Part shown: in pieces, positions 16,346-25,605 of the stretch | How positions within the stretch are numbered: position 1 is the stretch's first letter | How the letters are laid out: every line of letters begins with the position of its first letter | Program-made: the position numbers and the translations under genes | Source: DATBLE01 sp963734065 | GTDB lineage: Bacteria > Actinomycetota > Thermoleophilia > Gaiellales > Gaiellaceae | Direction of reading: 5' to 3' | Assembly: GCA_963734065.1 (NCBI GenBank) | Contig: CAVTFN010000004.1 | Location: 248,001 to 312,000 of the forward strand | DNA: 64,000 nt | The notes under the pieces: model-generated | The model's database searches: none | What the model was told of the DNA's origin: nothing | Seen by the model: only the letters and a program-made list of their open reading frames with translations

Positions 16346-16852
16346 ATGAGGGCGCGGAATCACGTAGCCGTCGAGCGGGCGATCGAGGCGCTGTATCGCG
16401 ACCGCTTCCACGCGTACGTCCACGTTGCCCATGCGATCACGGGAGAGGCCGAGTCGGCCCGTGATGCCGTCCAGGAAGCGTTCGCGCTCGCTCTTCGGCG
16501 GCAGAAGTCGCTGCGGAAGCAGCAATCGCTGGAGAGCTGGCTCTGGCGGATCGTGGTCACGCGCTCGATCGAGGCCACACGGCGCCGGGCCAAGGAAAGA
16601 AGGCTGGCGGCGATCAGCCAAGCGCACTTCGAGCCGGCTGCGGAACGGTCCAACGGTCACGACCGCGACGTCGTCCTTGCGGTTCGCGCTCTGCCGGAGC
16701 GACAGCGTCTCGCGCTGTTCCTCCGCTACTACGCCGACCTCGACTACGAGGCGATCGGCGAGATCCTCGACGTCGCCGAAGGAACCGTCGCAGCCTCCCT
16801 GCATGCCGCCCACACGACGTTGAAAGCGAGGTTGAAGACCGTTGGCGAGTGA
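16346..16852 (+). CDS. ECF-type RNA polymerase sigma factor
   Basis: A 168-residue sigma-70 family protein with region 2 (LYRDRFHAYVHVAHAITGEAE and DAVQEAFALALRR) and region 4 (ALPERQRLALFLRYYADLDY, EIGEILDVAEGTVAASLH-like helix-turn-helix). No regions 1 or 3 are present, as expected of the extracytoplasmic function group. The following two genes overlap or closely follow it and encode membrane-anchored and secreted proteins, which may be its signalling partners. Confidence 0.9.
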   Translation: MRARNHVAVERAIEALYRDRFHAYVHVAHAITGEAESARDAVQEAFALALRRQKSLRKQQSLESWLWRIVVTRSIEATRRRAKERRLAAISQAHFEPAAERSNGHDRDVVLAVRALPERQRLALFLRYYADLDYEAIGEILDVAEGTVAASLHAAHTTLKARLKTVGE

Positions 16853-17396
16853 AGACCACACCCACGCAGCACTGCTCGAGCTCGCATCTCCCCCGGCGAT
16901 CGATCCGAACTGGGACGACGTGGTTCGACGGGCGAGCCGGGGACGCCGGCGACGACGCCAGACCGTCGGTGCCGCGCTCGTGGCCGCGGCCGTTCTGCCG
17001 GCGCTCGCATTTGGAGGGCTTCGGCTGATCGCCAGCCCGGCACCGGATCTCCACGGCAGTGGGAGCAGCGAGTCGCTCGGGCTCAGCGCCGACTTCGCCG
17101 CACACCGTGTCCGGGCATTTCGTCCGGTCGGTCGCACCGGCCCGCTCTTCGGCGGCCTCCGCTGGACGCTGCAGATCCGGCAAGCGGCCACCGGGCCGAC
17201 GTCTGCCTACCTGGACGTCTTCGCGCAGCCTTCGGCCCTGAGGTTGAGGTTGTGCGGCCCGTGCGATGCGAAGAACGGGGGCGTGCTCCTCCGGCCCGGT
17301 CTCTGGCTCGTCATCGCCGCCCATCAGGAACGCCATCCCACGCGGGTCGAGGTGCGCTCTGCCGGCGGGACGCTCCGCTTCGAGGTGCGGCGATGA
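16842..17396 (+). CDS. Membrane-anchored protein, possible anti-sigma partner
   Basis: A 184-residue protein: a cytoplasmic N terminus of about 38 residues ending in a basic run (RGRRRRRQ), one membrane helix (about 41-64) and an extracytoplasmic domain with CGPC (LRLCGPCDAKNGG). The topology is that of an anti-sigma factor, but the N-terminal part is too short for a standard zinc anti-sigma domain and has no HxxxCxxC motif, so the role is inferred from position only. The TTG start overlaps the sigma gene by 11 bases. Confidence 0.6.
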   Translation: MASEDHTHAALLELASPPAIDPNWDDVVRRASRGRRRRRQTVGAALVAAAVLPALAFGGLRLIASPAPDLHGSGSSESLGLSADFAAHRVRAFRPVGRTGPLFGGLRWTLQIRQAATGPTSAYLDVFAQPSALRLRLCGPCDAKNGGVLLRPGLWLVIAAHQERHPTRVEVRSAGGTLRFEVRR

Positions 17397-17959
17397 GCCG
17401 ACGCGTCGGCCTCACCGCGCTGGCCTTCGCGATGCTGACCGGTCTTGCCGCCGTCGGGCACGCAACCGCGACAGCTGGAGGGCAACCGCCGAAGCAACCT
17501 TCCAAGGAGTACCGCGCTTCGCTCGACTACGCCCGCTGCATGCGGGCACAGGGCGTGCCACATCCCGATCCGCAACCGAGCGGCAACTTCGAGCTGACGC
17601 GCGCGCAGGACGAGCAGCTCCGAGCAACGCCGCGCAGCCGCCGAGTGGCCGCGGACAGGGCGTGCTCCCATTACCTCAAAGGCCTGGACACGACGCCGTT
17701 GTCCAGGCAGGCGAGGAGCCGGGCGCTGCGCGTGCTCGAGGAGGTCCGCAACTGCCTTCTGCGCGTGGGATACGACCTGGGCACGCCGACCGTTCGCAAT
17801 CTCGGGCGCGGCCGGGCCTTCTTCGGCTTCAGGAACGAGAAGCACCTGAAACCGAGCGCCCGGCTACGCGACCTCGAGTACCGCTGCGAGCAGCAGGTTC
17901 ATCTGGCGAAGCGCATCGACACGATCGTGGCCGCCGACCGAATCCGGTCGACTCTGTAG
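17393..17959 (+). CDS. Secreted cysteine-containing protein of unknown function
   Basis: A 188-residue protein with an N-terminal signal peptide (about residues 1-27, ending VGHATA). The mature part has the motif YRASLDYARCMRAQGVPHPDP, which recurs in many secreted actinobacterial proteins of unknown function, plus further Cys residues (RACSHYL, VRNCLLR, YRCEQQV). The Cys residues probably form disulfides. The ATG overlaps the stop of the preceding gene, making sigma factor, membrane protein and this protein one operon. Confidence 0.65.
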   Translation: MSRRVGLTALAFAMLTGLAAVGHATATAGGQPPKQPSKEYRASLDYARCMRAQGVPHPDPQPSGNFELTRAQDEQLRATPRSRRVAADRACSHYLKGLDTTPLSRQARSRALRVLEEVRNCLLRVGYDLGTPTVRNLGRGRAFFGFRNEKHLKPSARLRDLEYRCEQQVHLAKRIDTIVAADRIRSTL

Positions 17960-18014
17960 CAGGCCGTCGATGGTCGAGTCGAGCGACGCCGCAGACTCCG
18001 CGCGTTAGGATTGC

Positions 18015-18092
18015 CGCACCGGGGTGCCCGGCAGTGCCGGGCTGAGATGACACCCGTCGAACCTGATCCGGTTCGTACCGGCGAAGGGAGGA
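18015..18092 (+). promoter_or_regulatory. TPP riboswitch (THI element)
   Basis: The stretch matches the thiamine pyrophosphate aptamer: CACCGGGGTGCC at about 18017, the strongly conserved GCTGAGATGACACCC at about 18041-18055, then ACCTGATCCGGTTCGTACCGGCGAAGGGA to about 18089. The Shine-Dalgarno GGGAGG (about 18086-18091) sits at the aptamer 3' end, so ligand binding should hide it and block translation of the permease. TPP riboswitches normally control thiamin synthesis and precursor uptake genes. Confidence 0.93.
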
Positions 18093-18095
18093 CGA

Positions 18096-19448
18096 TTGAC
18101 CACCGAGGCGCCGCAATGGGGAATCGAGCCCGTTCCGGAACGGCTGCGCGTCCTCGGGCTCGGGGACACCGTCCTCCTCTGGGGGAACCTGGCGGTCAGC
18201 CTGCTCGTGATCGTCGCCGGCGCACTGCTGGTGCCGGCGCTGTCGCTGAAGCAGGCGCTGCTCGCGATCGTCGTCGCGTCGGTCGTCGGCTGCGCGATGC
18301 TCGGCGCCGCCGCCGCGGTCGGCACCGACGCGCGCGTGCCGGCGATGGTGCTGATGCGGGCGCCGCTCGGCCGGCGCGGCTCCTATCTGGCCACCGCCCT
18401 CAACGTCGTCCAGTGCCTCGGCTGGTCGGTGTACGAGCTGATCATCATCGCCAGCGCCTGCGCCGCCCTCTCCGACCGCGTGTTCCACTTCCGCGCGCAG
18501 TGGCTCTGGACGCTGCTGTTCGGCGGGGTCGCGATCGTGCTCGCGCTGCTCGGGCCGATCGGCTTCATCCGCCGCTACGTGCGCAAGTTCGCAGTCTGGT
18601 TCGTGCTCGCGTCGCTCGGCTACCTGACCTGGTGGGTGGTCGACAAGTCCGACCTGACCGCGTTCTGGCACGCCGGCGGCAAGGGCGGCTTCCCCACCTT
18701 CTGGCAAGGCGTCGACCTGACCCTCGCGAGCGTGATCTCGTGGACGCCGCTCGCAGCCGACTACACCCGCTTCACGAGGACGCGGCGGATCTCGTTCTGG
18801 GGCACGGCGTTCGGTTACCTCGTGCCCGTGATCTGGCTGTACTCGCTCGGCGTCCTGCTGTTCCTCGCGCGCGACATCTCCGATCCCGCGCAGCTGCCCG
18901 CCGCCGTGGTCGCGGGCGGCGTCGTCTCGGTGCTCGCGCTGCTCGCAGTGACGGTGGACGAGAGCGACGAGGCTTTCGCGAACGTCTACTCGACGGCGGT
19001 CTCGCTCCAGAACGTCCTGCCGCGCGTCCCCCAGCGGCTGCTGATCATCTCGAGCGCTGCGATCGCAACCGCCGGCGCGCTGATCCTGAACCTCTCGGAC
19101 TTCTCCACCTTCCTCTTCCTGCTCGGCTCGTTCTTCGTGCCGCTCCTCGGCGTCCTGCTCGCCGACTGGCTCGTCGACGGCATGCACTACACGCGTGAGA
19201 AGGTGTTCGACGGCCCCGCTGTGCGCCCGGAGATGATCGTCGCCTGGCTGGTCGGGTTCGGCCTCTACCAGTGGCTCTCGCCGCAGGGGCCGGCGTGGTG
19301 GCAGCGGCTGGTGGGCCACACCGATCCCGCCCCGATCGACTTCACTGCTTCCCTGCCGAGCTTCGCCGCGGCGTTCCTGCTCGCCGGGGCCGCGGCGCTG
19401 CTCGTCCGCTCGCGACGGCCTGCCTCGGAGGCTTTCGCCGACGCCTGA
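18096..19448 (+). CDS. cytX: NCS1-type permease, CytX-like hydroxymethylpyrimidine transporter
   Basis: A 450-residue integral membrane protein with about 12 helices in the NCS1 (cytosine/purine/uracil/thiamine) family: LGDTVLLWGNLAVSLLVIVAGALL at the N terminus and FTRTRRISFWGTAFGYL in mid-protein. The TPP riboswitch directly upstream indicates a thiamin-related substrate, and CytX-like members import the HMP moiety. The TTG start at 18096 is placed by the riboswitch Shine-Dalgarno. The substrate assignment rests on the riboswitch. Confidence 0.85.
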   Translation: MTTEAPQWGIEPVPERLRVLGLGDTVLLWGNLAVSLLVIVAGALLVPALSLKQALLAIVVASVVGCAMLGAAAAVGTDARVPAMVLMRAPLGRRGSYLATALNVVQCLGWSVYELIIIASACAALSDRVFHFRAQWLWTLLFGGVAIVLALLGPIGFIRRYVRKFAVWFVLASLGYLTWWVVDKSDLTAFWHAGGKGGFPTFWQGVDLTLASVISWTPLAADYTRFTRTRRISFWGTAFGYLVPVIWLYSLGVLLFLARDISDPAQLPAAVVAGGVVSVLALLAVTVDESDEAFANVYSTAVSLQNVLPRVPQRLLIISSAAIATAGALILNLSDFSTFLFLLGSFFVPLLGVLLADWLVDGMHYTREKVFDGPAVRPEMIVAWLVGFGLYQWLSPQGPAWWQRLVGHTDPAPIDFTASLPSFAAAFLLAGAAALLVRSRRPASEAFADA

Positions 19449-19467
19449 CCCTCCGTACCATTGCGCC

Positions 19468-20319
19468 ATGGGCGGAGGGAAGGGAGCGCGCCGTCTGGTC
19501 GCCGGCGGTCTCGTCGGGGTCGCGCTGATCGCCGCCGTCGGGCTCGCCAGCCGCGCCCACACGCCCGCGGGCGGTGGCCACACGCGGACGATCAGCGAGG
19601 ACGTCCTGCTCGAGTACATGCTGCTTCTGTTCGTCGCCCTGGCGGTCGTCGTCCTCCCCGTGGCGATCTACATGTTCGTGACGGGCCGGGAGGAGGAGCG
19701 CCCTACCCTGCCCGCCCGGAAGAACTGGATGAAGGCGTTGTTCTTCTCCATGATCGTGGTCAGCGTCGTCGCGGTCTTCTTGCTCAGGTACCTGCACAAC
19801 CACCACGGCGCCCACGACAACCCGGTCAGCCAGCTGGCCAGCCTTGCCCGGCACTCGACGGGGACACCTGGAGCCGTCCGGTTCGACTGGGGCCCGGTGA
19901 TCGTCGTCGGGATCCTGGCCGCCGTCGCCCTCGTCGCGGCCGCCTGGTTCGTCCTCGAGCGCCGGCACGTTCGCACGCGGACGGAGCAGCAGCCGGGCGT
20001 CGAGCTCGCCCTCGCGCTCGAGCGCACGATCGCAGACCTCCGCGCCGAGCCCGATCCCCGCAAGGCGGTGATCGCCGCCTACGCGCAGATGGAACGGGCG
20101 CTCGCCGAGGCGGGCCTGCCGCGTACGCCCGCCGAGGCGCCGCGCGAGTACCTCGGCCGGGTGCTGCCCGAGATCGGAGCCTCGATGACCTCCGTCGAGC
20201 GGCTGACGGAGCTGTTCGAGCGCGCGAAGTTCAGCCCGCATGCGATCGACCCGGCCATGAAAGAGGAGGCGATCGACGCCCTGGAGTCGCTGCGGGACGA
20301 GCTGCGGAGCGCACCCTGA
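19468..20319 (+). CDS. Membrane protein with C-terminal DUF4129 domain
   Basis: A 283-residue protein with about four membrane helices (near residues 8-25, 48-68, 90-107 and 138-158) and a cytoplasmic DUF4129-type C terminus (AYAQMERALAEAGLPRTPAEAPREYLGRVLP). DUF4129 proteins are regularly encoded with MoxR ATPases and DUF58 proteins, as here, in a complex of unknown function that may assemble or activate exported proteins. Confidence 0.8.
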   Translation: MGGGKGARRLVAGGLVGVALIAAVGLASRAHTPAGGGHTRTISEDVLLEYMLLLFVALAVVVLPVAIYMFVTGREEERPTLPARKNWMKALFFSMIVVSVVAVFLLRYLHNHHGAHDNPVSQLASLARHSTGTPGAVRFDWGPVIVVGILAAVALVAAAWFVLERRHVRTRTEQQPGVELALALERTIADLRAEPDPRKAVIAAYAQMERALAEAGLPRTPAEAPREYLGRVLPEIGASMTSVERLTELFERAKFSPHAIDPAMKEEAIDALESLRDELRSAP

Positions 20320-20821
20320 TCCGCCTGCCGACGTTCGTCTTCCTGGCGGTGCTCGCGACGCTGGGGCTCGGGATCGCGGTCGCGTTCAAGCCGGGCGACG
20401 CGGCGCTCGCCGTCGACGTCTGGTTGCTCGTGGTGGGGACGCTCGGCCTGCTGCTCGTGATCGCCCGCGCGCTCGGGGCGCTGCCGCCCGAGCGGCCGAC
20501 CCGCCTCGATGCCGCCCCGCCCGGCCACTCGCGGGCGACCCGTCCGCGCGAGCTGGCCAAGCTCGAGCGCGAGGTCGGGCTGTCGACCGAGACTGCGTTC
20601 GACGCCTACTACCGGTTGCGGCCGACCGTGCGCAGTGTCGCCGCCGCGCGGCTCCGGCTGCGGGGCGTCGATCTCGACGCGCCGACCGGTACCGCCGAGG
20701 CGCTGCTCGGGCCGGAGGCCTGGGACCTCGTCCGTGCCGACCGGGCGCGGCCGCGCGACCACGACGCGCCCGGGCTCACGCTGGACCGGATCGCCCACGT
20801 CGTCGATGCGGTCGAATCGCT

Positions 20822-20825
<4 letters not shown>
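20316..20825 (+). CDS. Membrane protein of the MoxR/DUF58 operon
   Basis: A product of about 169 residues with two N-terminal membrane helices and a cytoplasmic helical tail (PRELAKLEREVGLSTETAFDAYYRLRP). The start is uncertain: reading frame begins at CTG 20316, overlapping the upstream TGA, while a GTG at 20349 lies in the first helix. The stop overlaps the MoxR GTG. Position indicates a part of the same complex, but the function is not known. Confidence 0.6.
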
Positions 20826-21774
<949 letters not shown>

Positions 21775-21778
<4 letters not shown>

Positions 21779-23043
21779 GCCGGGAGGCCTCGCCGAGGAT
21801 CGCCGCCTACGCCGCGCTCGGCGGCCTCGCCCTGATCGCCGCGCTGGTCACGCGCCGGCCGGAGCTCGCCGCGCTGGGCGCACCCTTTTTGCTCGTCCTG
21901 GGCGCCGGCCTGCTCACCGCCGCCGACCCCGAGCTCCGGGCTTCGGTTCGCATCGACCGCGACCGGCTGATCGAGGGCGACGAGCTGACGGTCGAGATCG
22001 ACCTCGAAGCCGCGCGCACGGTGGAACGCCTGGAGCTCCTGCTCGAGCTGCCGGCCGGCCTGGTCGTCGCGGACGGCGACAACCCGGCGGCCGTTCGGGT
22101 GGCAGGCCCGCGGACGCTCTCCCTCCGCCTCCGTGCCGAGCGCTGGGGCGCGTATTCCGTCGGCGACCTGACCGTGCGAGCGCGCGATCCGCTCGGCCTG
22201 TTCGCGCGCACCGGCCGGATCCGCTCCGGCCTCCCGGTCAAGGTCTACCCCACCCGCGAGGCGCTCCGGCGCCTTCTGCGCCCCGCCGAGACACAGCTCT
22301 ACTCGGGCGACGAGCTGGCGCGCACGAAGGGCGAGGGCCTGGAGTTCGCCGACCTGCGGCCGTTCATGTTCGGCGACCGCGTCCGCCGGATCAACTGGCG
22401 CGCGAGCGCGCGGCGCGGCGAGCTCTGGGTGAACGAGCAGCACCCGGAGCGGAACGTGGACGTCGTCCTGTTCGTGGACAGCTTCGCCGAGGTACGGCGC
22501 GGGTCGGCGAGCACGCTCGACCTCGCTGTGCGGGCCGCCGCCACGCTGGCCGCGCGCTACACCAAGCGCCGCGACCGCGTCGGCCTGGTCTCGTTCGGCG
22601 GGTACCTGCGCTGGCTGGAGCCGGGCGGCGGGCTCGTCCAGCTGTACCGGATCGTGGACGCGCTGCTCGACACGGAGATCACGCTGAGCCACGCGTGGAA
22701 GGAGATCGACCACGTCCCGACCCGGACACTCCCGCCGCAGGCGCTGGTGGTCGCGCTCACCCCGTTGCTCGACGACCGCTCGATCCGGGCGCTGCTCGAC
22801 CTGCGCGCGCGCGGCTTCGACCTGGACGTGATCGAGCTGTCGCCGGCCGCATACGTCGACCCGGGAACGACCGAGGCCGAGCAGCTGGCCTACCGGCTCT
22901 GGCGGCTCCAGCGGGAGGCTCTGCGGTCGCGGTTCCACGCGGCGGGAGTACCCGTCGTGGAGTGGCGGGACGGCGAGCCGCTCGCCCGCCCGATCGAGGA
23001 GGTGACGGCATTCCGGCGGAACGCCACGCTCTCTCGCGCGTGA
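21775..23043 (+). CDS. DUF58 domain protein
   Basis: A 422-residue protein with two N-terminal membrane segments and a DUF58 domain containing the hallmark FADLRPFMFGDRVRRINWRAS, then a VWA-like fold (NVDVVLFVDSFAE). It pairs with MoxR in many bacteria. The GTG overlaps the moxR TGA, and the TGA overlaps the next ATG, so expression is tightly coupled. The pathway served by these complexes is not established. Confidence 0.88.
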
Positions 23044-23540
23044 TGCTCGCGCTCGCTGCCGTCGCGGGGGCGGCGGGGCTGGCAACCTATGCAGCGGTCG
23101 TGGCGACGCGCCTGGGCGGCCTGCTGGCGATGATCGGCGTCGTCGGTGTCGCCGTCCTCGCGGCCGCGCTGGTGCTTCGGCTGCCGGCGCTGGTCATGCC
23201 CGGACTGGCGCTGCTCGGGGCCGAGTACGCCGGTCTGTTCCTCGTCCGCGGGGACACGCTCGATGTGCGCGCGCCGCTGTACGGCGCCGCGTTCCTCCTC
23301 GTGGCGGAGCTCGCCTTCGCGGCGATCGAGCTGCGCGCGGGGACGCCGGAGGCCGGGCTCGTCCCCCGGCGGGCGGCCTGGCTCGTCGGGGCCGCTGCCG
23401 CCGGCGTGGTCGTCGGGCTGGTCGTGCTCGCGGCCGCGGCCGCGCCGCTGGACGGCGGCCTCGGGCTGGAGGCGGTGGGCATCGCCGCCGCGGTCGTTCT
23501 CGTCGCCGCGCTCGGCGGCGCCGCGGTTCGGTCGCGATGA
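23043..23540 (+). CDS. Small integral membrane protein of the MoxR/DUF58 operon
   Basis: A 165-residue, Ala- and Val-rich membrane protein with about six short hydrophobic segments and no soluble domain. No family motif is recognised. It overlaps both neighbours by one to four bases (TGATG at the start; the stop overlaps the kinase ATG), so it is co-translated with DUF58 and the PfkB kinase. Confidence 0.6.
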   Translation: MLALAAVAGAAGLATYAAVVATRLGGLLAMIGVVGVAVLAAALVLRLPALVMPGLALLGAEYAGLFLVRGDTLDVRAPLYGAAFLLVAELAFAAIELRAGTPEAGLVPRRAAWLVGAAAAGVVVGLVVLAAAAAPLDGGLGLEAVGIAAAVVLVAALGGAAVRSR

Positions 23541-24334
23541 GCGTCGCGGTCGTCGGCTCGCTGTCGCTCGACTTCGTCGACGGCGGCGCGCCACGGGTCG
23601 GCGGCGCACCGTTCTACGCCGCGCGGGCGCTGAGAGCGCTCGGCGCGTCGGCGGTGATCGGGGCGAAATGCGCCGCGCCCGACCGGCACCTGCTGCTGCC
23701 GCCCCTGATCCGCCTCGGCCTGCCCGTGCGCTGGCAGGACTCGTCCGTCTCCGCCGCGTTCTCGTTCTCGTACGAGCGCGAGCGGCGGCGAATGGCGATC
23801 GAGGCGCTCGCCGATCCGTGGACGCCGGCGGAGGCGCTGGACGCGGTCGGAGACGCTCGGTGGGTGCAGGTCGCGCCGCTCAGCCGTGCGGACTTTCCCG
23901 CAGAGACGCTGGCGGCGCTGGCCCGCGGCCGCCGGCTGCTGCTCGATGGACAAGGACTGGCGAGACCCGGCCGGATCGGCCCGCTCGTGCTGGACGACGA
24001 CTACGACCCGGCCGTGTTGCGGTCCGTGTCCGTGCTCAAGCTCTCCGCCGACGAGGCCGAGCTCCTCGTCGACGGCTACGACGAGCGCGCGCTGGGACGT
24101 CTGGGCGTCGGCGAGGTGGTGGTCACGCTCGGCTCGCGCGGTTGCATCGTCTTCGCCGACGGCGTCGCCGAGCTGGTGCGGGCTCACCCGGTCGCCGCGG
24201 CCGACCCGACGGGAGCGGGCGACGCGTTCGCAGCCGCCTACCTGGTGGCGCGGAGCGGCGGCGCGGCGCCGACCGCTGCTGCACGGCGGGCTGCCGCGTT
24301 GGTTTCCGACCTGCTCGCGGGCCGCGCAGCGTGA
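23537..24334 (+). CDS. PfkB family carbohydrate/nucleoside kinase
   Basis: A 265-residue ribokinase-family enzyme. It begins VAVVGSLSLDFVDGG, carries a GG turn (VGGAPFYAARALRALGA) and ends with the catalytic DPTGAGDAFAAAYL. It is shorter than many ribokinases (about 300 residues). The phosphate acceptor is unknown. Being coupled to a MoxR/DUF58 operon is an odd context for a sugar kinase. Confidence 0.85.
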   Translation: MSVAVVGSLSLDFVDGGAPRVGGAPFYAARALRALGASAVIGAKCAAPDRHLLLPPLIRLGLPVRWQDSSVSAAFSFSYERERRRMAIEALADPWTPAEALDAVGDARWVQVAPLSRADFPAETLAALARGRRLLLDGQGLARPGRIGPLVLDDDYDPAVLRSVSVLKLSADEAELLVDGYDERALGRLGVGEVVVTLGSRGCIVFADGVAELVRAHPVAAADPTGAGDAFAAAYLVARSGGAAPTAAARRAAALVSDLLAGRAA

Positions 24335-24732
24335 TCGCGCACGTCCGGACGGCCGACGGTGTGGCTGTCGTCGACCTGGACGACGAGAGCCTCGTCGCCC
24401 TCGATCCTTCGGCGCCGTTCGAGCCTCCCCGGCAGCCGGCGGTCGAGCTTCCGCTCGTGGTCGCCGCCGCCACAGCGGGGTCGACGGTGGTCGCGGTAGT
24501 CGACACGAAGCCGCCGATCGTCGTCTCCCACGATGCCGGCGTGACGTGGCGGGAATCGGGGCGGGGCCTCCCGGCGGGACGCGCGGTCGCGATCTCGGAC
24601 GACGACCCGGACGTGGTCGTCTACGCGACCCGGAACCGCCTGTACCTCTCCCGAGACGGCGGCCGCTTCTGGCAAGGCCTGGCGCTGGAGCTGCCGGAGA
24701 TCGAGGCCGTCGCGCTGGGGACTGTCCCGTAG
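24331..24732 (+). CDS. BNR/sortilin-like repeat protein, hypothetical
   Basis: A 133-residue protein with two Asp-box-like motifs (VVSHDAGVTWRESGRG and LYLSRDGGRFWQGL), the turns seen in BNR/sortilin beta propellers, but far too short for a complete propeller. No signal peptide is present. The start overlaps the kinase stop. The last residues (GTVP and the stop) are encoded by a palindromic repeat at 24717-24747, so the C terminus may have been altered by that insertion. Confidence 0.55.
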   Translation: MIAHVRTADGVAVVDLDDESLVALDPSAPFEPPRQPAVELPLVVAAATAGSTVVAVVDTKPPIVVSHDAGVTWRESGRGLPAGRAVAISDDDPDVVVYATRNRLYLSRDGGRFWQGLALELPEIEAVALGTVP

Positions 24733-24747
24733 TTCGGGACAGTCCCT
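24717..24747. repeat. Palindromic repeat copy 1, terminator-like
   Basis: A perfect 12-base inverted repeat: GGGACTGTCCCG at 24718-24729 and CGGGACAGTCCC at 24735-24746 around a 5-base loop. It supplies or overlaps the stop codons of both converging genes (24331-24732 and 24746-25588). It belongs to a set of related palindromes in this window and probably also ends transcription from both sides. Confidence 0.75.
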
Positions 24748-25588
24748 AGAGCTGGAACTCGCCCCTCGCGACGACGACGGCCGAGCCGCCGACCTCCACG
24801 CGCTCCACTCGCTCAGAACTGCCGTCGACCCGCGCGTACAGCTTCGACCGACGGCCGATCTCGACGCCCTGCGTTATCTCGATCTCGTCGCCGAAGGCGA
24901 TCCGTCCATGGCGCGCGAGGTGGAGCGCCAGCGGTCCGGCAGCCGAGCCGGTCGCGGGATCCTCTGCGACCCCGCCCGCGGGCGCGAACATCCGCGTCTT
25001 CCAGTGGGAGCCCGACCCGGCGGAGCAGTTGACGCCGATCACCGCCGGAAGCTCGGCCAGCCGGGTCAGGTCGGGTCGCAGCGCGGCCACTTCCCGCTCC
25101 GACGGGAGCACGACGTAGACGTTCGGCAGGCCGTTGTCGTAGAGCTCGACCGGTAGCTCCGACCGCTCGACGCCGAGCGCGGCGAGGACCCCGTCCGCGT
25201 CGGCGTAAGGCTCCACCGTCGGAATCGGCTGCTCCATCCGCCCGAACACGATCCGCGCTCCCTCTCGCTCGAGCTGCACGGGGACGACGCCCTGGCCGGT
25301 CTCGAGCGCGATCCCGTCGAGCTGCAGCGGCCCGGCCAGCACGAAAGCGGAGCCGAGCGTCGGGTGCCCGGCGAAGGGCACCTCGACCGCCGGCGTGAAG
25401 ATCCGGATCCGCGCATGCGCCACCTCGGACGGGTAGACGAAGACGGTCTCGCTGAAGTTCATCTCGCGCGCGAGCTCCTGCAGTCGCGCCTCGGGCAGGT
25501 CGCGCGCGTCCGTGAAGACGGCGAGCTGGTTGCCGGTCAATGGAGTGTCCGTGAAGACGTCGGCGACGACGAAACGGTACCTCGCCAT
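24746..25588 (-). CDS. PhzF family phenazine-biosynthesis-like epimerase/isomerase
   Basis: A 280-residue protein of the diaminopimelate-epimerase-fold PhzF family: VFTDTPLTGNQLAVF, the catalytic-Glu motif MNFSETVFVYPSE, PFAGHPTLGSAFVLAG and AEDPATGSAAGPLALHLARHG. PhzF itself isomerises a phenazine precursor, but most relatives have unknown substrates and are not linked to phenazines. No phenazine genes are nearby. The gene ends in a palindromic repeat. Confidence 0.9.
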   Translation of the reverse strand: MARYRFVVADVFTDTPLTGNQLAVFTDARDLPEARLQELAREMNFSETVFVYPSEVAHARIRIFTPAVEVPFAGHPTLGSAFVLAGPLQLDGIALETGQGVVPVQLEREGARIVFGRMEQPIPTVEPYADADGVLAALGVERSELPVELYDNGLPNVYVVLPSEREVAALRPDLTRLAELPAVIGVNCSAGSGSHWKTRMFAPAGGVAEDPATGSAAGPLALHLARHGRIAFGDEIEITQGVEIGRRSKLYARVDGSSERVERVEVGGSAVVVARGEFQL

Positions 25589-25605
25589 CGGCCGAGTCTA
25601 TGCGG

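Noticed and set aside
17829..19619. Minus-strand open frame opposite the HMP permease
   Set aside because: It runs antisense across the riboswitch and permease with Arg/Asp/Glu-rich low-complexity sequence and no start signal.
24746..25588. Phenazine biosynthesis locus
   Set aside because: Only the PhzF-like gene is present. None of the other phz genes is nearby, and PhzF homologues are widespread in bacteria without phenazines.
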